Shown in pieces: positions 1-10,514 of a DNA stretch of 64,000 bases (positions within the stretch are counted from its first letter, which is position 1; every line of letters begins with the position of its first letter). A program made the position numbers and the translations under genes. The notes beneath the pieces are model-generated. The model had not been told where the DNA came from, did no database searches, and saw nothing but the letters and a program-made list of their open reading frames with translations. The DNA is from Nigrospora sphaerica (Eukaryota; Ascomycota; Sordariomycetes; Amphisphaeriales; Apiosporaceae): positions 4,278,001-4,342,000 of the forward strand of contig JAGVVL010000009.1 in NCBI GenBank assembly GCA_018287875.1, given 5' to 3'.

Positions 1-438
1 CAGGTATGGCGTCCTATAGCTCTAAAGCTTAATTCATGGCATCCTGGCATGTTTTTCAGGTCATAAAGCACAATATAATTGCGGTAAATCCGGGGGCATT
101 CTGGGAGCTGTGCACCGACACTCGTGCCTTGGAGTGAGGGATCGGTATTCGACATACCACGGAACTTCGAGCCCTGGCGCCTTTGTACACTCTCTGGATT
201 TCCTCCCCGCTTGGCCATACTTTACCACCGCGGACGCCTGCGACCTTGGCCTGCTAGTGTAGCCTGAATTGCATGCCAAGCTTGATCCTGCCTCCCCGTC
301 ATCCTCGCATGGCGTGGTTTGGATGAGTCCGCACCAGACGTGCCGGACGGTAGCCTATGCAGCGGACAACGGGGGACGCCAGTGTGGTTCCAGGTCAAAA
401 GGAAGACCTCGGAGTATCGAAGGCGAGCAGGCCCTGCA
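1..438. other. Gene-free left edge
   Basis: This stretch lies downstream of the F-box gene that ends at 439. I see no open frame with protein-like composition, no repeat and no RNA gene in it. It probably carries the 3' untranslated region of that gene. Confidence 0.5.
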
Positions 439-1827
439 TCATCGCTCGAAGACCACCCAGGGCCCTCCTTTGCAGCGTCGCCATCCGCTCAAGTCCCACT
501 TGATAGGAAGTTTCGATTTGTATCGTACCTGCACCCGCTTCAGTCGGACCAGCCGTCGGCTCGATAAGACCCTCCGAACGCCGGTATGGATGGCGGTCCT
601 TCCGCAAGCGTAGCTGCAGAGGCTTAGAGACTCCAGACAACCAGGGAGAAGAGACTCCAGGCCGCCTTCTGCCACCGGATCGTCGTTTTCGGTACGGAGC
701 AGGGCATCTTGCTGCACCGACAGGTGTCTCAGTCGCGGCAGCCCTCGGAGACTGCCAATCTCGCCCTCGGTTCTGCGTGTCTCATACTCGAAGTTCTCTA
801 AGCAGTCCAGGTCGAGGACCTCGAGCGCGGCCCCATGGTCTCGGAGCGCTGCACCGATGCGGCCAAAGTCCAAGTGGCTGTCATCTAGGCCCACGGTTGC
901 CCAGGCCACCTGCAGCGTCTTTAGCGAGGGGCACATCCGTAGGAGGTCCTCGAAGCCTTCGGCTTCGGCCAGAGACTGCTCGAGATAGACATGCTGTAGA
1001 GACGATTGCCGTGGAGGCGGGTCCGAGGTTGGCGCCCCCCGTGCCAACGTGGTGTCGAGTTTCACCCTACAGCCTTTAAAGACTCGTAAACGGGGCAATA
1101 GGAATAAATCTTGGCAATCTTTCAGGCCAAGCGGGAAGTCCTCATCCCAACAATCGATGTAGAGTTCTTCTAATTTCGAAAGGGGGGTATAAGAGACCAT
1201 GGTCGCGGGGGTGGCTAAACTCATACCCTGCTGCGGCTGGACTGCCTGAGAGGTTTGCTCCTCCAGTTCTGACCCGGCTGCGCTTCGGATCATGGCATCG
1301 AGTACCCGGTTAATATATGGGGCCGAATACTTGAGACGCTTTAGGTTGGGAAAAAGCGTGATCCAGTGGGCGAACCAGATGTCGGCGACATTTCGGTTCG
1401 TCTCGCCCCACTCGTTGGGTAGGAAAGGCGATCTGGGGACCCACCGTTCAAGGAAGTGGCATCTAGGCCGCGTCTGTGATCCAATCTCAGTGTAGTATGG
1501 AAGAATGAGATCGTCGAATTCCTCCCGGTCCACGAAATCTTCTTCAAGGGTAACCGTCTCGACATACTGTGTCAAGTACGGGTGCTCATGCAGCGTAGAT
1601 AACAGGGCGTCGCGGGCCTCCTTGATCGGGGACGGCAGATGGCGATAGAGAAGCGGCTGGGCAAGTCGTAAAAATAGCGACGAAGTACGGCAGAGTCTCG
1701 CTAGAGCCGTGAGGCTGTCGCGAACCGTCTTGCTCCATTTGCCTACCCCAGAAATGGAGACACCCTCGATGCGAATCTCCAGTTGGTCGACAACAACCGC
1801 CCACACCTTGTCAGGAATGTGCTTCAT
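439..1827 (-). CDS. F-box / leucine-rich-repeat-like protein
   Basis: Single-exon gene of 462 residues. The N-terminus looks like a degenerate F-box: a KHIPDKVWAVVVDQL-type helix at residues 2-16, then ALARLCRTSSLFLRLAQPLLYRHL at about 41-64, the usual fungal sequence in which an AxPLLY segment follows the F-box. The rest has scattered LxxLxLxxC leucine-rich stretches, for example ALEVLDLDCL and LPRLRHLSV, typical of the substrate-recognition part of fungal F-box proteins. From family knowledge such proteins would join Skp1 in an SCF ubiquitin ligase; the substrate cannot be inferred. The start at 1827 is the first ATG of the open frame and gives the F-box at its expected N-terminal place. 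These genes are numerous and fast-evolving in Sordariomycetes. It borders an AT-rich gene-free block upstream. No truncation is visible. Confidence 0.75.
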   Translation of the reverse strand: MKHIPDKVWAVVVDQLEIRIEGVSISGVGKWSKTVRDSLTALARLCRTSSLFLRLAQPLLYRHLPSPIKEARDALLSTLHEHPYLTQYVETVTLEEDFVDREEFDDLILPYYTEIGSQTRPRCHFLERWVPRSPFLPNEWGETNRNVADIWFAHWITLFPNLKRLKYSAPYINRVLDAMIRSAAGSELEEQTSQAVQPQQGMSLATPATMVSYTPLSKLEELYIDCWDEDFPLGLKDCQDLFLLPRLRVFKGCRVKLDTTLARGAPTSDPPPRQSSLQHVYLEQSLAEAEGFEDLLRMCPSLKTLQVAWATVGLDDSHLDFGRIGAALRDHGAALEVLDLDCLENFEYETRRTEGEIGSLRGLPRLRHLSVQQDALLRTENDDPVAEGGLESLLPGCLESLSLCSYACGRTAIHTGVRRVLSSRRLVRLKRVQVRYKSKLPIKWDLSGWRRCKGGPWVVFER

Positions 1828-4273
1828 CTCGGATTTAAAGAAATGGTGTCGTGGCGAGAATTCGTAAACGTCGTAGGAGGTCCGACGTTACCAAGAGTTG
1901 AATATAGTTTAGCGTAGGTGGTATGTAGAGGAGGTTGTCTTTAGGTCGGGGGGGATTACGGGATCCGATCTTTTAATGAAGTACCTACCTTAACTACCTA
2001 GTGAGTCATACAACGCTAGTTAGCCACACTAGGCAGCCATATTAGGGTCTACCATGCGCCTCGGGTAGCCATTACGCTAAGTTCTCAGTGTGGTCTAATA
2101 TAATTAGATCTCAATAAATAAAAAATAACTGTTTTTATAAGCTTCTAAGTGAATCTAAAATAATAAGTATAAAGGTATCGCAAGAACGGATAAGTATCTA
2201 TACTAAAGGAGTGTGTATATCTTTAAGTTCTACATGAAAAGATATAACAGACTCACCTCCCTTATAGAGGCCTTCTCTCTTAAATGCGGGAGTCTGGGCG
2301 CGGGCCATGGGTTAAGTCATGCCGTATGCCTGAGATACCTACGGCTGCCACTACCTGCCTTACGTACCCAGGCATAACTTAATGCACTGCACCACTATAC
2401 ACTATCGTGCACTACCTGTGTCTACACAGATGTTATTGATGTAATCATCCCTATACCCTCTGTCGTATTCATTCTATGCTATAATTTATTTCTAGCGTAA
2501 GAGGATACTGTCAACCAATACTCTACACAAGGTGTCCGTGGCGCTTGGTCGCCCAACTAGCACTACCTCCCATCGATAGATCTCATAATGCGCCCTTATA
2601 GAAATTAAGCATACTTGGGGGAAAATAAACCATATTCGCACGACTAATATGTATATGTGGTCTGAAGCGATTCGTATAGGACTCAACAGTGTTTATAGGA
2701 CCCCACTTGCTGTGTAGCTAGGGCTACGCTCCTACGCCAATGATGCTAGGTAATAGATGGGGTTCTGTACGAAATATGTAGTTATACATTCCAAGGTTTA
2801 GATCGTCCGACGCTGGACAAGTCTCCATTCGGAATCCCAGATCACAGGTTTGGACCCGAAATAGTTCTGGTCTATAATTGGCTCCGCCGATAAGCCACAT
2901 CGGATCACGCCGTTATTTACAGCCAACGTCTGGAGTGGAATGATTAGCAAGGGTGGGTGCTGATGGAGCTGACATACATATGCCGCGGATAAGAACATTG
3001 GTGTATCCTCTCCTATCGTCGCAGGGTGTGTCAACTGTGGGGCTGATTAGTCGTGTTCTGACACGTTTATCAGATTATCTGGGCAAGAGGCGGATAGCCG
3101 TCTCAGCGGGCGGAGGGCAGCCACAGTGCGGAAGAGAAGTTGAAGAGCCAGGCGTTGCGGCTGAGCCGATGCAAGGTACCCGCGTCAGGCCAAGCAGAAA
3201 AGTTGACCTCTGATAAAAACATCGTCAGGTTGTGTGCCTGGGTAGAAGAAGCCCCTTGCGCCACCATAAGTTGAAGAATGCCAACAGGCTCAGAAGCCAG
3301 CTTCTTAGCCTCTTCAAACAGACCGGGACGTCAGCGTGCTTACAAAACTCTCTCCTCAATGAGACATGCTGATTATTCGATCCGTATCTTGGACCGCTCC
3401 GGCTCCCGCCCACCTTGAGCTCAACGGCATCTCCACATGCCGCACGCCTCTTGTTCAGATGTTCGTCATTCGTTAAAGCTTGATCCTTTCCCCGCACAGC
3501 TCACAGAGGGGAATTGCTCACTTAACGTGTATGTCTTGAAGTAGGTCATGGGGTTCGGTTAGATCTGGTGCCGAGCACGTTGGCCTTGGCGCTCGAGGAA
3601 GTGGGCACGAACACCGCCCGCCCGGACAAGCAGAAAGGCTTGTTCTAAGGAGATTACGTATCCATGCCTCCCGTGATCTTGGAACTTGGTTGACTGTTAA
3701 CGCTCAATCTCGACCGGGCTTCTGGGATTTGTCTCAGACGGGCCGAGAGACATGGCTCGTGGTTATCTCCACGACAAGCCACGGCACACCGGGTTCGGTC
3801 CTCTACAGAAGTTTGGGCGGGAAGATGGTTACGTAATCTTGCTGCAATCACGGTAGTGTACTTTCCCGAGACATGACCTGTGTCGAGCTTGACACCTCCA
3901 GGGATTTAATCGAAGTAGACTGCAACCAATGGCTGGCTGGTTTATTTGTCAATTCGCCATATGTACCGAGTAGAGTTCGCCGGGACGGAAATGAGGTGGC
4001 AAAGGCATCTATAGAGGGGCAGAAAAGAATTCAGGTGGTGCGCACGGGTCCCGTAATGTGCTTCGTTGCAGTCGTGGTGTGTCTAAGGATGTTCTGGGGT
4101 TTACGCGGCCTCGAAGAAGAGTCAAGGATAGTGAACATTCGCATCGGCTTTACTCGAGCATATATCACCGTGATCTCTCGCCCGGGTTAAGTCCAATTCT
4201 AGCTTGCCACTCCAGCATTCACCGCCGAGCAGCCTCGCATCCACCGTCAAACCCCCCACCAACACGATCAACC
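1828..4273. other. AT-rich gene-free interval
   Basis: About 2.4 kb without a supported gene. From roughly 1,900 to 2,800 the DNA is clearly richer in A/T and in TA steps than the rest of the window (for example 2098-2170), and only short, stop-rich frames occur. This is what a relic mutated by repeat-induced point mutation (RIP) would look like, but I recognise no transposon protein. From about 2,800 to 4,250 the composition returns to normal, with short unconvincing frames. The last part should hold the promoter of the ferritin-like gene at 4274. Confidence 0.5.
2312..2382. repeat. Imperfect inverted repeat in AT-rich block
   Basis: The arms TTAAGTCATGCC (2312-2323) and GGCATAACTTAA (2371-2382) pair at 11 of 12 positions. 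The single mismatch is a G-to-A/C-to-T type change, as RIP would leave. The loop also contains partly complementary TGCCTG/CAGGCA words. It could be the end of a decayed mobile element or simply a chance hairpin. Confidence 0.35.
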
Positions 4274-5550
4274 ATGCGTCACTCTTCTGCTCTCCTGGCC
4301 CTTGCGGCAGCCTGCGCCTCCACTGCGTCCCCGGTAGCCAAGCGTGCTGACTTTGAGGCGCCCGACGGTGGTGACACGACCATCTTGAACTACGCCCTAA
4401 CGCTCGAATACCTCGAGCGAAAGTTCTACCAGGAAGGCCTGGCCAACTACACCGCCGAGGACTTCAGTCAGGCCGGATTTGGACCCGTAAGCCTCTCCTG
4501 ATTTGTTTCGTGGCGCGTCGTAGCACCGGGTGGCTACGCCGACGACCTTTACCACCCCGTAGCCCCCGCGCGGCCATCTGCCAGCAAGTGGATAATAACC
4601 CGGTCCCTCTAGGAGTTCTACACCAACCTCCAAACCATCGCCGCCGACGAAGAGTCCCACGTCGCCTTCCTGGCGGGCGCCCTCGGGTCCGCCGCCGTCC
4701 AGGAGGCGACGTACTCGTTCCCGTCGACGACGGCCGAGTCCTTCGTGGGGCTCGCCAACGTCCTCGAGGGCGTCGGCGTCTCGGCCTACCTCGGCGCCGC
4801 CGCCGCCATCGCCAACAAGGCCTACCTGACGGTGGCGGGCGCCATCCTGACGGTCGAGGCACGCCACTCGTCGTACATCCGCTCCTCGCTCCAGCAGAAG
4901 GACGGCGTCGCCGCCGGCCCCTCGCCCTTCCCCAAGCCCTACGACACCCCGCTCGACTTCAACCAGGTCTTCAGCCTCGCCGCCCAGTTCATCACGGGCT
5001 TCGCCCCCGGCGACCCCGCCCTGCCCTTCACCGCCTTCCCGCCCCTCGCCGTCGAGCCGGGCGCCGCCGCCGCGAGCGCCCGCCGCGCCCGCCGCGCCAG
5101 CTACGAGCCCCCGAGCTACGACAGCCCGACCCCGAGCCCCGATGGGGGCCTCGTGGCGGGCCAGAGCGGCCTGCGCTTCCCCGGCGCGTACAAGAACGCC
5201 CGCGACGCCGGCCTCGTCGGCTCCGAGAGCGACGCCGTCTACGCCGTTTTCTTCTCGGGCCTCGACACCTACTACGCCCCGGTCACGGTGGACGGCGACG
5301 ACGTAAGTTTCCCCCCCTCCCGGGCAACGTCGACCCGGCGGCGGGGGTCGTGCCCGGAAAGCCCGCTAACCCGTCGTGATCCGCCCAGTACGTTCTCGAC
5401 ACCATCCCGGGCGCCAACTTCGCGTCGGACGGCCAGCTGCCGCCGACGGGCCAGGTCTACGTCATTCTCAGCACGGCCGACGGCGACGCCGTCAAGACGT
5501 CGGACGAGACGACCATCTCCGGCGTGGGCGTTATCGAGGTCCGCGCCTAA
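4274..5550 (+). CDS. Secreted ferritin-like domain protein (Rds1 type)
   Basis: Three-exon gene: 4274-4486, 4613-5302 and 5389-5550, all phase 0 with consensus GTAAG donors. Product 354 residues. Residues 1-19 are a signal peptide, and Lys-Arg at 23-24 suggests a Kex2 cleavage. A ferritin-like four-helix fold (Ferritin_2 family) follows. The metal-ligand pattern is visible as Glu in [10 protein letters not shown] (helix 1), DEESHVAF right after the first intron (helix 2) and a late [10 protein letters not shown] helix with the second E-x-x-H-like site. The C-terminus holds [11 protein letters not shown] and ends GVGVIEVRA. This matches the fungal family that includes S. pombe Rds1, induced by nutrient and other stress; the biochemical role is unknown. 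The first intron (126 bp) and second (86 bp) are needed, because the frames close just after each donor. I am confident of the family and less sure of any activity. Confidence 0.85.
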
Positions 5551-6140
5551 ACCGATGGGAACCCCGGCCCCGGGCGGGCATACGGCCCACGCAGAAGAAT
5601 CCGCGCGAAGGAAAGGCCGACTTTCTAATGTACTATTCTTAATCTCTACCTAACTTCTTAATTCACGATTGCCTCTAACGGCTTCCACTGCGCATATCGC
5701 GCACGAGATGATGCCTCTTTCGCTTCGGCGCCGCTCTCCTGGTTGATGGCCAGTTTACCCCATCGGGTCAATCCTCCTTGGGCGCAGATGTCAGCTTTAC
5801 CCGGTGTCTGTCATTTCGTCGAGTCTGTCAATACATTGAGTCAAACATTCGAAACAAAAAGTGGAAATTAGAAAACCGAGCCAAACAGTCACGCGGCCAA
5901 GCATCTAACGGCCAAGGCGCAAGACCGTTGTCACTGTAGGCGAAGGGAGTCCACGAGGCAAACCAGACATTCACGTCAAAGCCGGGAGCAAAGTCTACAA
6001 CACGCGGAGGGTATTTGATGATGTTTTATGACACTCTCAATTCTTGTACTTGTAAGGCTGTGGTAGTAACTCCTTGCTCAAGCGGGAGAGAGCTGACAAA
6101 GAAAAAAAAACCGTTTCAACCGTGCTTCCTAGAAGGGGCT
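5551..6140. other. Convergent intergenic region
   Basis: The 590 bp lie between the 3' ends of the ferritin-like gene (+) and the GPI-type protein gene (-). They should hold both 3' untranslated regions. I see no further gene. Confidence 0.5.
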
Positions 6141-6962
6141 TTACAGGAGGAAGACAGCGGCGGCGGCGGCCAGGACACCGGCGAAGGCGAAGCCCTGGGC
6201 CTTGGCGGCACCGGCGGTGGCGATGGGGGGCTGGCTCTCGACGGGGTAGCCGGGCTTGGTGGGCAGGCCGGTGGAGGGCTTGGGGGGCTGGCCGGCGGGG
6301 TAGGTCTGGCCGGCGGGGGGCTGGGCCGGGTAGGTCTGGCCGGCCGGGGGCTGGGTGGCGGGCTTGGTGGCCGAGGTCATGGTGGTGTTGTGGTAGCTAC
6401 CGGTGGTGATGGCCGGGGGCTGGACCGGGTAGGTCTCCTTGGGGGGCTGAGCCGGGTAGGTCGAGGTGCCCTCGACGGGCTTGGTGGAGCTCTCGCCCTT
6501 GGGGGGCTGGGCCGGGTAGGTCTGGCCGGCCGGGGGCTGAGCCGGGTAGGTCGAGGTGCCCTCGACGGGCTTGGTGGAGCTCTCGCCCTTGGGGGGCTGG
6601 ACCGGGTAGGTCTCCTTGGGAGGCTGGGCCGGGGTGGTCGAGGTGCCCTCAACCGGCTTGGTGGAGCTCTCGCTCGTGGGGGGCTTGGCCGGGTAGGTCT
6701 CGCCGGCCGGGGGCTGGCTGACGGGCTGGGTGGCCGAGGTGGTCACGACGGTGGTGGCCGAGGACTGGGGAGCCGTGGTAGCCGGGGTGGTGGCGACCGA
6801 GGTGGTCGACTCAGCCGGGGGCTTGGCCGGGTAGCTGGGCGTCTCGACCGGGTACGAGGGGGGGGGGGGAAGGGGAGCAACGTCGTAGGCGCGGGCGTTG
6901 ACCGGGTTGGCGATGGCAGCACCGGCGAGGGCGGCGGCCACGAAGATCTGCTGAGCGTGCAT
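6141..6962 (-). CDS. Pro/Thr-rich GPI-type cell-wall protein with tandem repeats
   Basis: Single-exon gene of 273 residues. Residues 1-18 form a signal peptide (MHAQQIFVAAALAGAAIA). The C-terminal 17 residues are purely hydrophobic (GFAFAGVLAAAAAVFLL) after a small-residue stretch ATAGAA, the classic layout of a GPI-attachment signal. Between them is a low-complexity Pro/Thr/Ser/Tyr region built of YPAQPP, YPVQPP and GQTYPAQPP units with three copies of ESSTKPVEGTST, which is likely heavily O-glycosylated. No enzyme domain is present. The overall plan is that of a structural or adhesive wall protein anchored at the plasma membrane and cross-linked to glucan. A TATA-like element lies about 160 bp upstream, which fits strong or regulated expression. 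The start is the first ATG and puts the signal peptide at the terminus. Confidence 0.8.
   Translation of the reverse strand: MHAQQIFVAAALAGAAIANPVNARAYDVAPLPPPPSYPVETPSYPAKPPAESTTSVATTPATTAPQSSATTVVTTSATQPVSQPPAGETYPAKPPTSESSTKPVEGTSTTPAQPPKETYPVQPPKGESSTKPVEGTSTYPAQPPAGQTYPAQPPKGESSTKPVEGTSTYPAQPPKETYPVQPPAITTGSYHNTTMTSATKPATQPPAGQTYPAQPPAGQTYPAGQPPKPSTGLPTKPGYPVESQPPIATAGAAKAQGFAFAGVLAAAAAVFLL
6440..6690 (-). repeat. About 90-bp in-frame coding repeats
   Basis: The word TCGAGGTGCC (plus strand) recurs at 6461, 6551 and 6638, so the period is 90 then 87 bp, always in frame. Each unit encodes ESSTKPVEGTST followed by YPAQPP-type spacers. Such wall-protein repeats often vary in copy number between strains. 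Confidence 0.8.
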
Positions 6963-7123
6963 TATGAAGGATTAAGAGGTGCTGATTAGACGACCAGTTA
7001 TTAGTGTATAAAGAATGAATGTAGAATCTTGCAAGAGAAGCGAGAGACTAGTGAGTGAGTGAGTGAATGACTGGTGGTGAGGGAAAGGAAAAAAAGAGTG
7101 ATAGTCGGGTCGCGGACTGCAAA

Positions 7124-7130
7124 CTTATAT
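7124..7130 (-). promoter_or_regulatory. TATA-like element of the GPI-type protein gene
   Basis: On the minus strand the sequence reads GGGATATAAG, about 160 bp upstream of the start codon at 6962. This distance suits a TATA box with a 5' untranslated region of roughly 100-130 nt. Confidence 0.45.
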
Positions 7131-7268
7131 CCCAGAGACGCGGCTGTGGACGCGCACCCGAGTCAGAAGGGCTGCCCTCCCCCCCCTGGTAGGTGAAAGT
7201 GGGTTTAGGGGCGGGTGTGTCATCGTCGTCGTCGTAGCCGTGCTGCCTCCTGTGGTTGGCAGCGAGAA

Positions 7269-7313
7269 CAGCAGCAGCAGCAGCAGCAGCATCAGCAGCA
7301 GCAGCAGCAGCAG
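7269..7313. repeat. CAG trinucleotide microsatellite
   Basis: Fifteen triplets, CAG throughout except one CAT at 7290-7292. It lies about 300 bp upstream of the GPI-type protein gene, outside any supported coding region. Confidence 0.9.
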
Positions 7314-7390
7314 GGCATGGGGAAGGGGGGGCCACATGGAGCCAGGGGTCGGTGTTGCCGTTGGGTCGGGAGCCACTCACCGCAGAGACA

Positions 7391-7406
7391 CGCGCGCGCG
7401 CGCGCG
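7391..7406. repeat. (CG)8 dinucleotide run
   Basis: Eight uninterrupted CG steps. Alternating CG is the sequence type most prone to left-handed (Z) DNA, and the run survives in a fungus whose repeats can be RIP-mutated. Confidence 0.85.
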
Positions 7407-8642
7407 TGCACTACCCAGGTCGGTAGACCGTAGCGAAGCCTTTGCCGAGAAGCACGACTGGCACTATCGGTGCCACCATTATTGGGAACCGCCCCCCTCC
7501 CTTCCCCATTAGACTGCCGATGCCTTCGGCCATGGGCCTGCCCGGGCTAGGCCACAGTTGGGGTCTGGTCGGCGGCGCTCCTGAGGCCGTGTGCCTTGGC
7601 CGCGACGGGGTTCAAGCCGGGGTCCTGCTGGCGACAATGGGGACGGTGAGATTTGATGCCCGCTTTTCCACGGCGCGGCTGCGCAGTCCGATTCGCTAGT
7701 CTTCCTGTGAGGCCCAGCGAGCGGAACCGTTGTAAGGCTTAGAAGAGCGGGGCGGCCGCCGTGGCAGAGGCCGGATGATTGGACGTGACGGCCAGCTCGT
7801 ATTCAGATTTTTTTTTAGAGGCGCTGCGAAATGAGCGGCCGTTGTGCGGGTCTGCGCCAGGGGCCCGGATGTCATGCACGCCGCCACACACGAGATGGGT
7901 AATGCCAAGATCAGATCGAAAAAGGGGGGGGTTCCGCTCCCCTTCCGTGCGCGCCCTTTCGGCCAAACTCTACTCGTACACAGCAATGGCGGACGAACGT
8001 GGGCCAAATGGAGAAGAGGGTGGCGGGCAGGGAGGGTCGCCAATGCAGGGGAACTGAGGGTGCCCAGGGTGCCTGCAGGCCTGGACGCGTACCTGCATCG
8101 GCTCGTTCTTGGGGGGGGGCGAGGGCGCCGGCGCCAGCGCTTGGGATGGCTGACATGCTTTTGCTGGGCGCGCCGAGCACAGTCGAGCACGTAACCCAGG
8201 CCTCCGCAGGCGTGACGGGCACGCCACACGCCCACGAGCACCACCGTTCCTTGCCCAGACGGGACATTCTGTCGATTCCCCTTGGCGCTTCCCCTCCCCA
8301 ATGGGCGACCGGGCGGACGGGGCCTCCCAGCGGGAACACGAGCCGCCGTCCCCTCGCGCATTGCCGAGCAGCCCCGGGGCGACCATGCCATGGACCAAAC
8401 AGCCCTAAACCCCATCCCCCCCCCCCAAAGGGAAGGCTGCGAGGGATGCCCGTGGAAGGGCGGAGGTGTTCTTCTGGAAGAAAAGACGGGGAAACCAGCT
8501 TTTGGGCTACATCGAATATGGGGAGGGGAGGGGGCGAGGATGCACTGCCCGGGCGCGCGGCAACGCGGGAACGCAAGCCCATCGTCCCATACACGACGGC
8601 CTGTTGGAATTCGGCATTGCCACAGCGTCGCATAGCCTACAT

Positions 8643-8802
8643 GTATGTAATGGACTGCATGTAATGGACTGCAACGGACTGTATGCAATGGGCTGTATGC
8701 AATGGACTGTACGCAATGGACTGGTGCAATGGACTGTACGCAATGGACTGTGTGCAATGGACTGTACGCAATGGACTGTACGCAATGGACTGTGTAATGG
8801 AC
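8643..8802. repeat. 14-bp tandem repeat (minisatellite), about 11 copies
   Basis: Tandem units of the form TGTACGCAATGGAC with variants TGTATGCAATGGGC, TGTGTGCAATGGAC and shortened TGTGTAATGGAC at the end. Degenerate copies (TGCATGTAATGGAC, TGCAACGGAC) sit at the left edge. The unit length is not a multiple of three and no gene covers it, so it is non-coding. There are no CRISPR-like spacers. Confidence 0.9.
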
Positions 8803-10271
8803 ATGCACCTACATCATACGGCTCGCTCTGCACTCCCCGGCCGGCGAGCGCTGGTGCCGTCGCTAGTACTGGCTCGTCACTTACTGGTGCTTGTCAGGCC
8901 CTGGACCGGGACTGGCCCTGCTGGCCTCGCATAGCGCCCACACTTGCACCACGGCGCGCGCTGCTCTCCCACTGTAGTTGTCGTAGCATGATGCAGTAGC
9001 AGATGCTCGATGCCGTGGCTGGCGTCTTGGCGTTGGGTCGGGCACCGCTCCAAATAACTAAGATCGTCATTGGCATCGCTCCATCACGAACACACGAGCC
9101 ACCCCCCCCTACACGTACAGTCGCCAGAACACGCAGCTGCGAAACAAAGGTAGGGCGGGGACGGGTTGATTGATTAATTGATTGCTCCCGGGCTGCGAGT
9201 ACTATACGAACCAGCTGCAGAGCTACTACTGGGATTAACAACTGGGATCAATAGATTCGCGGCAGGCCGAGCTGTCCAGTGCTTGGCAGGTCGGCCACAC
9301 TGGCCTTCTCCACGACCGGGGGTTTCTCCTTCTCACCTCCACTCCCTCCCTGGCCCCAGCGTCTTTTCTATTGTCGGACTTTCTGCTGCCAGGTCCACCC
9401 CTGTCCGGCTCCGTCCGCCTGCTCACCCCCTCTTATTACCCGTGATTGGGTAGAGCACAGTAATGTGCCACACGCGTGCAAGCGAAGTCGCTACCGCCGG
9501 CTGTTTCCCAAACCTCGGCTCGCGACCAGTTCGCCAGCTTAGCACCAGGAGCCGGCTCCTTTTTTTCCGCCGTCGATCGGCCCTTGAGAAGCGCCGCTCT
9601 CAGGAGGCCACGCCTGGCGCGCCCGACAGGCCGCCTTTTCCGACGAGAAAAGGTCACCAAACCGTCATCCCGAAAACCGGCCGGGAAGGGGGGGAGGGGG
9701 GAGGGGGGCGGAGGCTTTCCACGGAGCTATTGGCGAAAGGGCTAGGCCGACTTGCTGACCGCCGCCGACGTACGAGGTATTCCGGTCGTGCTGGGGCCAG
9801 AGACCCCATGCGCATTGTCGCAATCGCGATCAAGTTGGACGCTGGAGCCCCGTGGCTCCATGCACCCATGCCCCTCTCCTCGTACTGTGGCCTTGGCGGG
9901 CGAGGCGAGACTCTATCGTCTGGACAGGAGCTTTTTTATGCCCCCCGGAGATTTGCGGATTTGCTCGCTGGTTTCCACGGTCCGCCGAGCCCCCTGCCCA
10001 GCATCATTCTCCAGTCTCGAGTCGCCCCCTTGGCGTCCGCAACCTCGGTGCCCGCTTGCCGCTGGGTGGCCTGCGCGGCCCCGCGGGCCCTCGCGATCTC
10101 TTGACCGACGATGCGAGAGAGCTTGGCCTCGCCCAGTCGGCCCCCCAGCCCAGGCTGGCCCAGCCCAGCCCAGCGTGCCCGTCGCGCCCCTTCTGCACCG
10201 CGATCCCGGCCGCCGGCCAGCGCCAGCCTTCCTTCCCGTCCCCGTCCTCTTCCCTTCCTCCTGCGCGTGCC

Positions 10272-10480
10272 TCAGCGGCCGCCGTAGACCAAGAGGCTGT
10301 GGACGCGGACGCGGCCGAAGCCGCGGCGACGCAGCAGCGCCCGGCCCGCGTGCGCAGGGAACTCGGCCACGACGAGGACCGAAACGTGCTCGGGCCTGGC
10401 GCCAGCCTTCTCCAGCAGCTGCAGCACGGCACAGAGCGTCTCCCCCGTCGCGAGTACGTCGTCCACGACGACCACGGGCA

Positions 10481-10514
<34 letters not shown>

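Larger units (their letters stand above)
6963..10271. other. Gene-free interval with simple repeats
   Basis: About 3.3 kb with no supported gene. It holds the promoter side of the GPI-type gene, the CAG and CG microsatellites and a 14-bp tandem repeat near 8.7 kb. Long frames on both strands (for example 7696-8808 minus) are low-complexity or built from the tandem repeat, and have no initiation, splice or domain support. The part from about 9,900 to 10,271 is the 3' flank of the fusion gene. Confidence 0.55.

Noticed and set aside
6015..6989. 324-residue plus-strand frame across the GPI-type gene
   Set aside because: It is the mirror of the GC-rich repeats; the product is only Gly/Arg/Leu repeats, while the minus strand has a signal peptide and GPI tail.
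7600..7635. tRNA T-arm-like sequence GGGTTCAAGCC
   Set aside because: The stem sequences on both sides do not pair and no anticodon or acceptor arm fits.
8643..8802. CRISPR-like array
   Set aside because: Units are directly adjacent without spacers and the genome is eukaryotic.
7696..8808. 370-residue minus-strand frame
   Set aside because: Its first 50 residues are translations of the 14-bp tandem repeat and the rest has no domain or consistent codon use.
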